DNA of 64,000 nt from Micavibrio aeruginosavorus (lineage in GTDB: Bacteria; Pseudomonadota; Alphaproteobacteria; Micavibrionales; Micavibrionaceae). Below, in pieces: positions 34,787 to 42,892 of this stretch (within the stretch, counting starts at the first letter, position 1; the number at the start of each line of letters is the position of its first letter). The stretch lies in NCBI GenBank assembly GCA_016432265.1, contig CP066681.1:1204342-1268341 (forward strand). Direction: 5' to 3'. The notes beneath the pieces are model-generated. The model saw nothing but the letters and a program-made list of their open reading frames with translations. It was not told the DNA's origin and made no database searches. The position numbers and the translations under genes are program-made.

Positions 34787-35284
34787 ATGAGCCAGAAAAA
34801 ACCGCTATCCGTTTTGTTCGTATGCACCGGGAATATTTGCCGTTCGCCCACGGCCGAGGGAATCTTCAGGGCGTTGGTCAGGAAGACAGGCGTTGAGGAG
34901 CGTTTTCTAATAGACTCTGCCGGGACGGGCGGCTGGCATCATGGCGAGGCGCCTGATCCACGCTCTATCAAGACAGCGACCAAGCGGGGCGTGGACATAT
35001 CGTCCTTGCGCGCGCGGGCGTTGCGGAACGAGGATTACAATTGTTTCAATTACCTGATCGCTATGGATCGGACGCATTTGGCGCATATGCAGCGGAACAG
35101 GCCGCCCTCTGCGTCAGGTCATGTGAGTTTGTTGTTGTCGTATGCCGGGGCGGAGGGGCATCAGGACGTTCCAGATCCTTACTATGGCAGCAGCGAGGAT
35201 TTCGAACGTGTGTACGATTTGATTGAAGCCGGCGCTTGCGGGTTGCTGGATTTTATTATGATTGAACAAGGGGAACGGGAATGA
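34787..35284 (+). CDS. low-molecular-weight protein tyrosine phosphatase
   Basis: 165 residues. The P-loop VCTGNICRSP (CX5R) near residue 12 and the general-acid DPYYG motif near residue 125 are both intact. Enzymes of this class dephosphorylate tyrosine on bacterial kinases or small phosphoesters. It starts 8 bases after mntR and overlaps the next gene by 4 bases, so the three may form an operon. Confidence 0.93.
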   Translation: MSQKKPLSVLFVCTGNICRSPTAEGIFRALVRKTGVEERFLIDSAGTGGWHHGEAPDPRSIKTATKRGVDISSLRARALRNEDYNCFNYLIAMDRTHLAHMQRNRPPSASGHVSLLLSYAGAEGHQDVPDPYYGSSEDFERVYDLIEAGACGLLDFIMIEQGERE

Positions 35285-36033
35285 ACCAGAAGACGATATG
35301 GGCGCTGACGCTGGGATTGGCTGTAATGATGGTGGCAGGGGCCGTGATACTCGCGCAGAAGCGCGTCGCGCCGCCCCAGACCGTCGCGCCGGTCGCTGCA
35401 GTTTCTAAACCCGCGCCGGCTGTTGAGGCTTCTGCGGTTGTGCTTGCGCCGGCACCAGCCGCTTCGGTGACCGCCGCCGCGGCGCTTGGGGCCGCCGATG
35501 CTCCGGGGGGTGTCCTTATCGATGAAATCAAGGTTGATCTGTCCCGGGTAGCGGGGACATTGAAAATGATCAGCCCGGATATCCCGGCGTCACAGAACGA
35601 CGAATTGCCTCGTTATCCGCTGGAATTGACTTGCTATCGCAATAACGCTTCGCCCTCGCTTAGTTGGCAGGGGGCGCCGGAGGGAACGGCGGCCTTTGTT
35701 CTGGTGCTGGAGCGCCGCGCGGCAACAGAGAAAGCTTTGTGGTCATGGATCATGCTTGACGTGCCCGGTGGCGCTCGCGGCATGCGCGGGAATATATCGG
35801 CGGAGAGCCTTGGCCTGGAGCAGGGTATCCTTGCGCGCAACGCGTTTGACAACGCCGCCTATGCCGGGCCGTGCGAGCCGAAAGGGAGCTATCTTTACGT
35901 GTTGAGGCTTTTTGCGCTGGATCAGGCGCTGGGGTTGCCGGGCACGGCAACGACGACCGAGATCGTGGCGGCGATGGAGGGGCATATCGTCGACGCCGCC
36001 GAGATCAGGGCGCAGCATTATCTGCAGAAGTAA
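35281..36033 (+). CDS. membrane-anchored PEBP/YbhB-family protein
   Basis: 250 residues. One N-terminal membrane helix is followed by an Ala/Pro-rich linker (about 30-75) and a phosphatidylethanolamine-binding-protein domain with SPSLSWQGAPEGTAAFVLVL, YAGPCEPKGSYLYVLRLFAL and MEGHIVDAAEIRAQHY. YbhB-like proteins bind small anionic or phospho-ligands; their cellular role is unclear. The linker suggests display in the periplasm. Its start overlaps the phosphatase stop. Confidence 0.87.
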   Translation: MNQKTIWALTLGLAVMMVAGAVILAQKRVAPPQTVAPVAAVSKPAPAVEASAVVLAPAPAASVTAAAALGAADAPGGVLIDEIKVDLSRVAGTLKMISPDIPASQNDELPRYPLELTCYRNNASPSLSWQGAPEGTAAFVLVLERRAATEKALWSWIMLDVPGGARGMRGNISAESLGLEQGILARNAFDNAAYAGPCEPKGSYLYVLRLFALDQALGLPGTATTTEIVAAMEGHIVDAAEIRAQHYLQK

Positions 36034-36042
36034 AGAACGGGA

Positions 36043-36978
36043 TCAGGCAAGCGCTTTTTCCATCGCGGGCAGCGCTTCGAACAGATCCGCGACCAAGCCG
36101 TAATCGGCGATCTGGAAGATCGGCGCTTCGGCGTCCTTGTTGATAGCGACGATCACTTTGGAATCTTTCATGCCCGCCAGATGCTGGATCGCGCCGGAGA
36201 TGCCGACTGCGATATAAAGCTGCGGAGCGACGATCTTTCCGGTCTGGCCAACCTGATAATCGTTTGGCACGAACCCGGCATCGACTGCCGCGCGTGAGGC
36301 GCCGATGGCAGCCCCGAGTTTGTCGGCTACAGGTTCGATGTATTTGTGAAAGTTCTCACCGTTCGCCAGACCGCGCCCGCCGGAAATAACGATCCGGGCG
36401 GTTTGCAGGTCGGGTCGTTCGCTTTTGGTCAGTTCCTGTCCGACAAAACGGGTCAACCCGGTTTCGCCAGAGCCTTCCGCGCTTTCAATGACGGCGCTGC
36501 CGCCTTCGGCGGAGGCGGGGTCGAACGCGGTAGGTCTGACTGTCAGCATGACGGGGCTGCTGGTTGTTTGCACTGTGGCCAGCGCGTTCCCGGCATAAAT
36601 CGGACGGACAAAGGTGTCGGCTGACTCGATCGCCGTAACATCCGAGATTTGCACCGCGTCGAGCAGGGCGGCGATGCGCGGCATCACGTTTTTACCGAAG
36701 AATGAGGCCGGGGCCAGAATATGCGAATAGCCCTTGCCGATCCGGGCGGCCAGCGTCGCCAGATTTTCAGCCAGATGGTGGGCATAGGCTTCGTGGTCGA
36801 CAAGAATGACCTTGGCGATTCCTGCGGTTTTTCCCAGTTGTTCGGCAACGCTGCGGCAGTTATGGCCAGCCACGAGCACATCTATCGAAGAGCCGATTTT
36901 AAAGGCGGCCGCGATCGTGTTCAGCGTGGCGGAATTGAGGGCCGTATTGTTATGTTCGGCAATGACCAGAGCAGACAT
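36043..36978 (-). CDS. etfA: electron transfer flavoprotein alpha subunit
   Basis: 311 residues. The FAD-binding C-terminal domain shows [35 protein letters not shown] and [20 protein letters not shown]. With EtfB it carries electrons from acyl-CoA and other dehydrogenases to ETF-quinone oxidoreductase. The end ([12 protein letters not shown]) is typical. It overlaps etfB by one base. Confidence 0.97.
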   Translation of the reverse strand: MSALVIAEHNNTALNSATLNTIAAAFKIGSSIDVLVAGHNCRSVAEQLGKTAGIAKVILVDHEAYAHHLAENLATLAARIGKGYSHILAPASFFGKNVMPRIAALLDAVQISDVTAIESADTFVRPIYAGNALATVQTTSSPVMLTVRPTAFDPASAEGGSAVIESAEGSGETGLTRFVGQELTKSERPDLQTARIVISGGRGLANGENFHKYIEPVADKLGAAIGASRAAVDAGFVPNDYQVGQTGKIVAPQLYIAVGISGAIQHLAGMKDSKVIVAINKDAEAPIFQIADYGLVADLFEALPAMEKALA

Positions 36979-37727
36979 CAGATGACCTTTGCTTCATTTT
37001 TCAGTTTATCAATCAATTCGTCGACATTGGCGACTTTCTTGCCCGCTTGACGCTTGAGCGGTTCCGTTACTTTCAGAATTTTAAAGCGCGGGGTTATATC
37101 CACGCCCAAGGCTTCCGGGGCCAGGGTTTCAAGCGGCTTGCGTTTGGCCTGCATGATGTTGGGCAGTGAGGCGTAGCGCGGTTCGTTCAGGCGCAAGTCG
37201 GTGGTGACGACAGCCGGAAGCTTGATCGTCAGCGTTTCCAGCCCGCCATCAATCTCGCGCGTCACGGTGGCTTCTCCCGCGCCGACTTCTATCTTCGAAG
37301 CGAATGTTGCCTGCGCCCAGTTTTTCAAGGCGGCAACCATTTGCCCGGTCTGGTTATGCTCGCCATCGATCCCTTGTTTGCCCATCAAGACGAGTCCGGG
37401 ATTCTCCTTGTCGATCACGGCGGCCAGAAGCTTTGCCACCGCCAGCGGTTGCAGTTCGGCATCGGTCTGGATCAGGATGGCGCGGTCGGCCCCCATCGCA
37501 AGGGCCGTGCGCAGCGTCTCCTGACAGGTGGCAGGGCCTGCCGAAACCGCAACGATTTCAGTGGCCTTCCCGGCTTCTTTCATGCGTATCGCCTCTTCGA
37601 CGGCGATCTCGCAGAAGGGGTTCATGGACATTTTTACATTGGCGGTCTCGACGCCGGACTGATCGGCTTTGACCCGGACGGTGACATAGGCATCGATCAC
37701 GCGTTTGACGGCTACCAGAACTTTCAT
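36978..37727 (-). CDS. etfB: electron transfer flavoprotein beta subunit
   Basis: 249 residues. [19 protein letters not shown] at the start, then [30 protein letters not shown] and [20 protein letters not shown] are EtfB landmarks (AMP-binding subunit). An ATG two codons upstream (37733) is possible, but ACAGG sits at a better distance from 37727. Operon order etfB-etfA. Confidence 0.97.
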   Translation of the reverse strand: MKVLVAVKRVIDAYVTVRVKADQSGVETANVKMSMNPFCEIAVEEAIRMKEAGKATEIVAVSAGPATCQETLRTALAMGADRAILIQTDAELQPLAVAKLLAAVIDKENPGLVLMGKQGIDGEHNQTGQMVAALKNWAQATFASKIEVGAGEATVTREIDGGLETLTIKLPAVVTTDLRLNEPRYASLPNIMQAKRKPLETLAPEALGVDITPRFKILKVTEPLKRQAGKKVANVDELIDKLKNEAKVI

Positions 37728-37903
37728 TGGCATAACCTGTTTTATTGTCAGAAAGGGTTATTTATCTATTTGATACCGTAGGATATTTCAGGAGGGCTCG
37801 GCAAGATGGTTTGAAAATATGCCGGAGATTATTCATAGATTTAAGACTTCCCTAATGTGTAGGGCTTTAATATCATATGTACTAACGAGGTACCTTATTA
37901 CTT

Positions 37904-38500
37904 ATGTCTAAAACAGTGCAAGCCATCCAAACCGCCAGCGTGGGGAACAAGCAAAAACGCGCCTATTCCCTCGGGGCTTTCCGAATTCTGATCGTTGAAG
38001 ATTATCCGTTTATGGCCGACCTGATGTCGACCATGCTGCGTGAATTCGGAGTGGGCAACATTATTCAGGCCTCAAGCGGCACGGAAGGCAAGGAAATGAT
38101 TTCCCTGTTCAATTCTGATGAAAACGCGCGCAACAAGATCGATATTGTTTTGCTGGACTGGCTGATGCCGGAGGGGGACGGTTTGGATCTTTTGCGCTGG
38201 ATCCGCGGTCATAAAAAAGATTCCATCAAGTTTTTGCCATCGGTGCTGTGCAGCGCCTACACAAGCGAAGCCGTTGTCTCCGCTGGGCGCGATAATGGCG
38301 CAAATGAGGTGTTGGTGAAGCCTGTATCGGCGCAAAAGCTGGCGTCGCGCCTGTTATACGTGATCGATAAACCCAGGCCTTTCTTGAGGGCCCCGGGATT
38401 TTTCGGCCCCGACCGCCGCCGTAAAAGCGACTCGTATAGCGGGGTGGAACGTCGTATTACCAAACCGGAGGATGTAAAGCAATTCAATGAGCGAATCTGA
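37904..38500 (+). CDS. CheY-like response regulator with FFGPDRRR tail
   Basis: 198 residues. A receiver domain (about 25-150) has the acidic pocket VEDYPF, the phospho-acceptor in VLLDWLMPEGDG, the threonine-region CSAYTSE and lysine VKPVS. After it comes a tail FFGPDRRRKSDSYSGVERR, which recurs in alphaproteobacterial CheY-like proteins from memory. No DNA-binding domain is present. It overlaps the next gene by 14 bases, linking it to two HPt-like proteins. Confidence 0.9.
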   Translation: MSKTVQAIQTASVGNKQKRAYSLGAFRILIVEDYPFMADLMSTMLREFGVGNIIQASSGTEGKEMISLFNSDENARNKIDIVLLDWLMPEGDGLDLLRWIRGHKKDSIKFLPSVLCSAYTSEAVVSAGRDNGANEVLVKPVSAQKLASRLLYVIDKPRPFLRAPGFFGPDRRRKSDSYSGVERRITKPEDVKQFNERI

Positions 38501-38999
38501 TCAAAGCAGCGAAGCTGTCGAAATATATCATCGCGTCAACAGACTGAAGTTGAAGACGGGAGCGGGCTTGCACGATGGGCCGGGGTTCATAGACCCCAAT
38601 GCGATTGTGCGTGCGGATACGATCATCCAGAAAAAGCAATCCTTGTATCCCAAGATGGTGGAAGAGAGCCTGAACCGTCTCGAAGATTCGTGGGCGCAGT
38701 TTAAGGCAGCGGGCAGCGAAGGGGCGCGCCGCGAAGCAATTGAGCGTATCTATCATACATCGAACCATATCAAGGATCTGGCTTCTACGTTTAATTATGA
38801 ATTGATGCAGCATTTCGCCCTGTCTTTGCGCGAATTTGCCGAGAGGATCGACCCTGAACGCAAGGAGCATCAGGTGATCGTGCAGGCGCATCTTGATGTG
38901 ATGCGGATTGTCTATCAGGAGAACATCAAGGATCATGGCGGCGCCAAGGCCGAAGAGTTGAAACTGATTGTGGCGAAAGCCATTGAAAAGTATAGCTAG
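38487..38999 (+). CDS. helical protein with a histidine-phosphotransfer-like core
   Basis: 170 residues, all helical. Near residue 92 is HTSNHIKDLASTFNYELMQH, where one of the first two histidines sits like the phospho-histidine of HPt domains (HxLKGxA pattern), followed by SLREFAERID. The start lies inside the receiver gene, so they are made together. The next gene is a diverged copy without these histidines. A phospho-relay with the receiver protein is inferred, not shown. Confidence 0.75.
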   Translation: MSESDQSSEAVEIYHRVNRLKLKTGAGLHDGPGFIDPNAIVRADTIIQKKQSLYPKMVEESLNRLEDSWAQFKAAGSEGARREAIERIYHTSNHIKDLASTFNYELMQHFALSLREFAERIDPERKEHQVIVQAHLDVMRIVYQENIKDHGGAKAEELKLIVAKAIEKYS

Positions 39000-39019
39000 T
39001 GAGAAGGTAAGAATCGATC

Positions 39020-39544
39020 ATGGATTCGGACATCATTGAACTTGACGAGATGGTCAAGAAGATCAAGGCGTCAACCGAATTGCAAAAAAAAGTCGGGATG
39101 GGCGTCATTGATGAGAAGAAAATCGCCAGAGCACAAGAATTGATCGCCAACAACAAGGTCGATTTCGCGCCGATTGCCAAGCCGCATCTGGACGAGTTGA
39201 GCCGCGCGATCAAGGATACGGCCGGCTTGAGGAGTCCCGACAACCAGAAGGAGATTCTGGAATCCTATATGACCCCGATCATGAATATCAAAGCTAATGC
39301 CGCCACATTTAATTATTCACTGATCAGCGGGTTGGCCGGGACGGTTCTGACCTTCCTTGAGGATATCGGGCGTTATGACCGCAAGGTCGTGCAGATCGTC
39401 GATTTGCTTTATAAAACCATTTTGCTGATTCTTGCGAGCAAGATGTCGGGTGACGGGGGGCAGGAAGGGAAGGCCCTGCAGGGCGCCTTTCAAGAGGTTT
39501 GCTATAAGACCATGAAAAAGCTGGGCGGCAAAAAGCGGGCCTGA
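39020..39544 (+). CDS. histidine-less paralogue of the preceding HPt-like protein
   Basis: 174 residues, helical. The core IMNIKANAATFNYSLISGLA aligns with SNHIKDLASTFNYELMQHFA of the gene before it, keeping the NY/ATFNY block while both histidines are replaced (by P/I and N). It therefore cannot accept phosphate there and may bind or scaffold. AGAAGGT precedes the ATG. The pair suggests gene duplication with loss of the phospho-site. Confidence 0.72.
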   Translation: MDSDIIELDEMVKKIKASTELQKKVGMGVIDEKKIARAQELIANNKVDFAPIAKPHLDELSRAIKDTAGLRSPDNQKEILESYMTPIMNIKANAATFNYSLISGLAGTVLTFLEDIGRYDRKVVQIVDLLYKTILLILASKMSGDGGQEGKALQGAFQEVCYKTMKKLGGKKRA

Positions 39545-39691
39545 AAGAGGCCTGGCGCCTCTTGGGATGTCTCGAACCCTCGTCCCGCTTACAACAATAA
39601 AATCAATTGTCTAGGCAAAAATGATTGCTGTGGCTGATGGCTGGATTTGGCTCTTAGTATGCCAATAGCGCGCCACGGCGCAGGATTTTCT

Positions 39692-42043
39692 CTAGGAGAG
39701 CGCCGTGTTCATATACGCTTTGACTTTTGCATATTCGTCTTGAATGGCTTTCAATATCTTTTCCCGTTTTTGCGCCGTAGAGTTTTGCATTTCCTGCGCC
39801 TGCGCGCAGAGATTTTGCAGTTTTGCGGCGCCGGTCATACCTGCACCACCCTTGAATTTGTGTGCTGCTTCCATCCATGCCCTGCTATCGCCGTCTATGC
39901 AGTGTTTTTCCAGGATTTCCAGACTTTCCTCGCTTTGCCGGATAAAAACATTGATGAAGTTTTTAATATCTTCCGGCGTATCGGAGTATTCGCGGAGCAG
40001 ATCCAGATTAACCGGAGCATCTGTCTCCTGCTTTTCATCTGTTTTGCCTTTTCCGCTTTTCTCTTCGGGGAACGTAAGCCATAGATTCAAAACGTCCCGC
40101 AATTCATCGGTGTCAATCGGCTTGGTGATGTATTCATCCATGCCGCAGGCCAGACATTTTTCCTGGGTTCCTTTCATGGCATCCGCTGTCAGGGCGATAA
40201 TGGGAATATGTCCGCCGGTATTTCCTTCCTGTGCCCGGATGCTCTGCGTTGCCGCGTAACCGTTTTTTTCTGGCATGTGGCAGTCCATCAGGATCAGGTC
40301 GTATTGTCCGGTTTGCCATTCTTTTTCGGCCAGTTCGCCGTTTTCCACGATCGTGAAATGTTCAATGCCCATGCGTTTCAGGAGTCTTTTGATGAAATCC
40401 TGATTCAGCAGGTGATCTTCGGCGATGAGGATACGGGCTTTTGCCGCCGGGATATGGGGTGCATCCTTATGATCTTTCTCTCTTATCTTCCGCGCCTTGC
40501 CGTGGCCGTTTTGTTCAATTTTATCCGTCACGTCGAACGGGATTTTGAACCAGAATTTGGATCCTTTCCCGACATCGCTTTCCACGCCGATCTCGCCACC
40601 CATCATCTCAACAAGATCCTTGGTGATGGCCAGGCCCAGCCCCGTGCCGCCGTATTTTCGCGTTGTCGACTCATCTGCCTGCGTGAATTTTTCAAATATG
40701 ATCTTCAGTTTGTCTTTGGGGATGCCGATCCCCGTATCGCTGACAATGCAGTGAACCTCTACACGGTTGTTCGTCAGCGATCTGCTGTTCAGCAGAACGC
40801 TGACCGTGCCCGCGTTGTTGTATTGAATGAATTGAAGGGCTTCAAGCTCCTCCTTTGTCCAGGCGACGCGCTTGCTGCCAATCGAAACGTTCACCTCGCC
40901 GCTGGCAGTGTATTTTATGGCATTGCTCAGCAGGTTGGTCAGAATGCGGCTGACGCGAAGCGGGGCGCCTATTAAAAACGGCAGGTCGTCATTTTCGTAC
41001 TGGTATTTTAATGAAACACCTTTTGCGCTGGCGATCGGGGCCATCGTTTCCATGATATTGGCGACCATGCTTTTCATATCGAAACCGATGCGTTCCAGAA
41101 CCATAGAGCCGGATTCAATTTTGGAAATATCCAAAACGTCATTGACAATATCCAGCAGCGAGGTCGCGGCTTTGTGAACCGTTGTGGCCATCTGTTTGTT
41201 GTCGCGGCTCATGGTTTCGTCTTCCGTGAACATGCGCGTAAAACCCATAATGCTGTTTAGCGGGGTGCGCAGTTCGTGGGACATATTCGCCAGGAATTCG
41301 CTTTTGGCCCGATTGGCCCGGTCGGCCTGCTCTTTTGCCAGGAACAGCTCCCTGTTCTGCTCCTCAAGATTTTTTTGCTGGCCTGTAATAGCTTCGCGCA
41401 TGGCGGCAAAACTCGCCGTCAACCTGCCGATCTGATCGTCTGTAATCCTGGGCAGTTTTACAGTTTTGCCGGATTCATCCGTCTCGCGGCCTGTGAACGC
41501 CGCCGCCGCCCGCGTCAAAAGAAGGGCCGGCCGGATGACAAAATATTGCACGGTCAGCGCTGCGACAGCGGCAAACAGGCCGAGGGCGAAAACAAGCGCT
41601 GCGAGCAGATTGTACGCGCTTTGGCGGACGGCTTCTTCTGTTTCTGAAAAATCGTAAGCCAGCGAGAGCTTTCCGATCTGGTTGCCAAAGGCTTCAATGT
41701 TCTGGGTGATAATCCTGTCAGTGTCATGCTGGTGCAGCATATCCAAAGCGCCGCCTTCCGGGTATAGAATCCCGCCGCTGCGATCCTGCAGCAGCAACGC
41801 ATGCCACTCCGGATTTTTCAATAGAATAAAATCCAGCCGTTCCCGAACGGACTCCATATCGTTTCGGGCAAGGTCGGGTGTGATCTGGTCTTCAACGATC
41901 TCCAGCATGTGGTCGAGCACATCTTTGGTTTCCTGCAAAGTGAACTCAACAGACCTGGGAATCCAGACCACATAAAAGTAAAGGCCGATGGCGGCCATGA
42001 ACAGGAAGAGGGGAAGAAATATCTTTGTTTTTATGCCCAGCAT
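39692..42043 (-). CDS. hybrid sensor histidine kinase (HAMP-HisKA-HATPase-REC-HPt)
   Basis: 783 residues. Two membrane helices (about 7-27 and 145-170) flank a periplasmic sensor region; then a HAMP segment, the phospho-acceptor in NMSHELRTPLNSIMGF, an ATPase domain (NLLSNAIKYT, DTGIGIPKDK, KYGGTGLGLAI), a receiver (ILIAEDHLLNQD, LILMDCHMPEKNGY, TKPID) and a C-terminal HPt (AAHKFKGGAGMTG). This is a complete phosphorelay in one chain. It follows the YfiR-like gene by 6 bases, so its input may come from that periplasmic protein. Confidence 0.95.
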   Translation of the reverse strand: MLGIKTKIFLPLFLFMAAIGLYFYVVWIPRSVEFTLQETKDVLDHMLEIVEDQITPDLARNDMESVRERLDFILLKNPEWHALLLQDRSGGILYPEGGALDMLHQHDTDRIITQNIEAFGNQIGKLSLAYDFSETEEAVRQSAYNLLAALVFALGLFAAVAALTVQYFVIRPALLLTRAAAAFTGRETDESGKTVKLPRITDDQIGRLTASFAAMREAITGQQKNLEEQNRELFLAKEQADRANRAKSEFLANMSHELRTPLNSIMGFTRMFTEDETMSRDNKQMATTVHKAATSLLDIVNDVLDISKIESGSMVLERIGFDMKSMVANIMETMAPIASAKGVSLKYQYENDDLPFLIGAPLRVSRILTNLLSNAIKYTASGEVNVSIGSKRVAWTKEELEALQFIQYNNAGTVSVLLNSRSLTNNRVEVHCIVSDTGIGIPKDKLKIIFEKFTQADESTTRKYGGTGLGLAITKDLVEMMGGEIGVESDVGKGSKFWFKIPFDVTDKIEQNGHGKARKIREKDHKDAPHIPAAKARILIAEDHLLNQDFIKRLLKRMGIEHFTIVENGELAEKEWQTGQYDLILMDCHMPEKNGYAATQSIRAQEGNTGGHIPIIALTADAMKGTQEKCLACGMDEYITKPIDTDELRDVLNLWLTFPEEKSGKGKTDEKQETDAPVNLDLLREYSDTPEDIKNFINVFIRQSEESLEILEKHCIDGDSRAWMEAAHKFKGGAGMTGAAKLQNLCAQAQEMQNSTAQKREKILKAIQDEYAKVKAYMNTALS

Positions 42044-42049
42044 TTACAA

Positions 42050-42592
42050 TCAAATCACTGTTACCATCATTAAAAAGACGGGTTTGAATTTGGCCTGAAT
42101 ATCATCGGCCACCGCTTTATTGATGATGATTTCCACGCGGCCTTTCGAGTTGATATAAATAGTGCAGCAATTCTGATCGACGCATGCGCGGTCGAGCGTA
42201 AAACTTAAAATCTTGTTCTTGCTCAGCGCGGTTTTGATAGAATTGTAATGATTCTGCACGTCGCTGCTGATGAAAGCGAAACGGGCGCCCTCAATCCCGG
42301 CCATGTTCGATACGGAAACAAGACGAGGTTCTATGTCCTTTTTCTCGCTTCTGAGCAAGCGTTCCATCTGACGGGCGTTTTGTAGCGATTCGTCGCTATT
42401 CGGGTTGTAAATGATCGCCATAACGGAACCGGTATTCGAGGCGTTTTCCAAAAAGCCGACGGTTCTGACAATTGTCTGTACGTCCTTGAGCGTTACATCC
42501 GTAACCGCTGCCTGCGCTGCCGCCACCTGAACAGCGAGCGCGGCTACGACTGCAAAAGCGATGGAAAGAATGCGTTTTATATAATGTCTCAC
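42050..42592 (-). CDS. YfiR/DUF4154-like periplasmic protein
   Basis: 180 residues with a signal peptide (cleavage near QAAVT). YNPNSDESLQNARQMERLL, FAFISSDVQNHYNSI and INSKGRVEIIINKAVADDI fit the DUF4154/YfiR pattern from memory. It has cysteines in ACVDQNCC. YfiR-type proteins control membrane signalling enzymes from the periplasm; here the partner would be the hybrid kinase encoded 6 bases downstream. Confidence 0.75.
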   Translation of the reverse strand: MRHYIKRILSIAFAVVAALAVQVAAAQAAVTDVTLKDVQTIVRTVGFLENASNTGSVMAIIYNPNSDESLQNARQMERLLRSEKKDIEPRLVSVSNMAGIEGARFAFISSDVQNHYNSIKTALSKNKILSFTLDRACVDQNCCTIYINSKGRVEIIINKAVADDIQAKFKPVFLMMVTVI

Positions 42593-42892
42593 AATAGCAA
42601 TACCTTTTTCATACGCAGGGGGCAGAAAGGCCGCGTGTGCACGGCGAGAATTGTAACAGAACTCTTTCAGGCTGCCCAGCCGCTAATCCAGAACACTCTA
42701 TGAAAATAAGAAAATAATTTGAGTCGAAAATTTTCCTCCCCCTTACTCCCATGAGGGAATGGAATAAAAGAGAAGGCGTCAACCTGATCCGCCTCTATGA
42801 GAGGTATTAAAGGTTGTGGTGATTGGCAATAGCTACCCTTTCTGATACGCTTTGTCCGGCAGTTGTGAAATTGTACCTGTGGAGCCAGCTTT
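42593..42892. other. intergenic region between divergent YfiR-like gene and TonB receptor
   Basis: 300 bases presumably carrying both promoters. I looked for a cobalamin or other riboswitch before the receptor gene and a Fur-type box and saw neither. The segment has short direct similarities (CTCTATGA, CTCATAGAG) that could be weak operators. Confidence 0.4.

Noticed and set aside
42593..42892. Cobalamin riboswitch before the TonB receptor
   Set aside because: I looked for the conserved B12-box and core pieces and did not find them.
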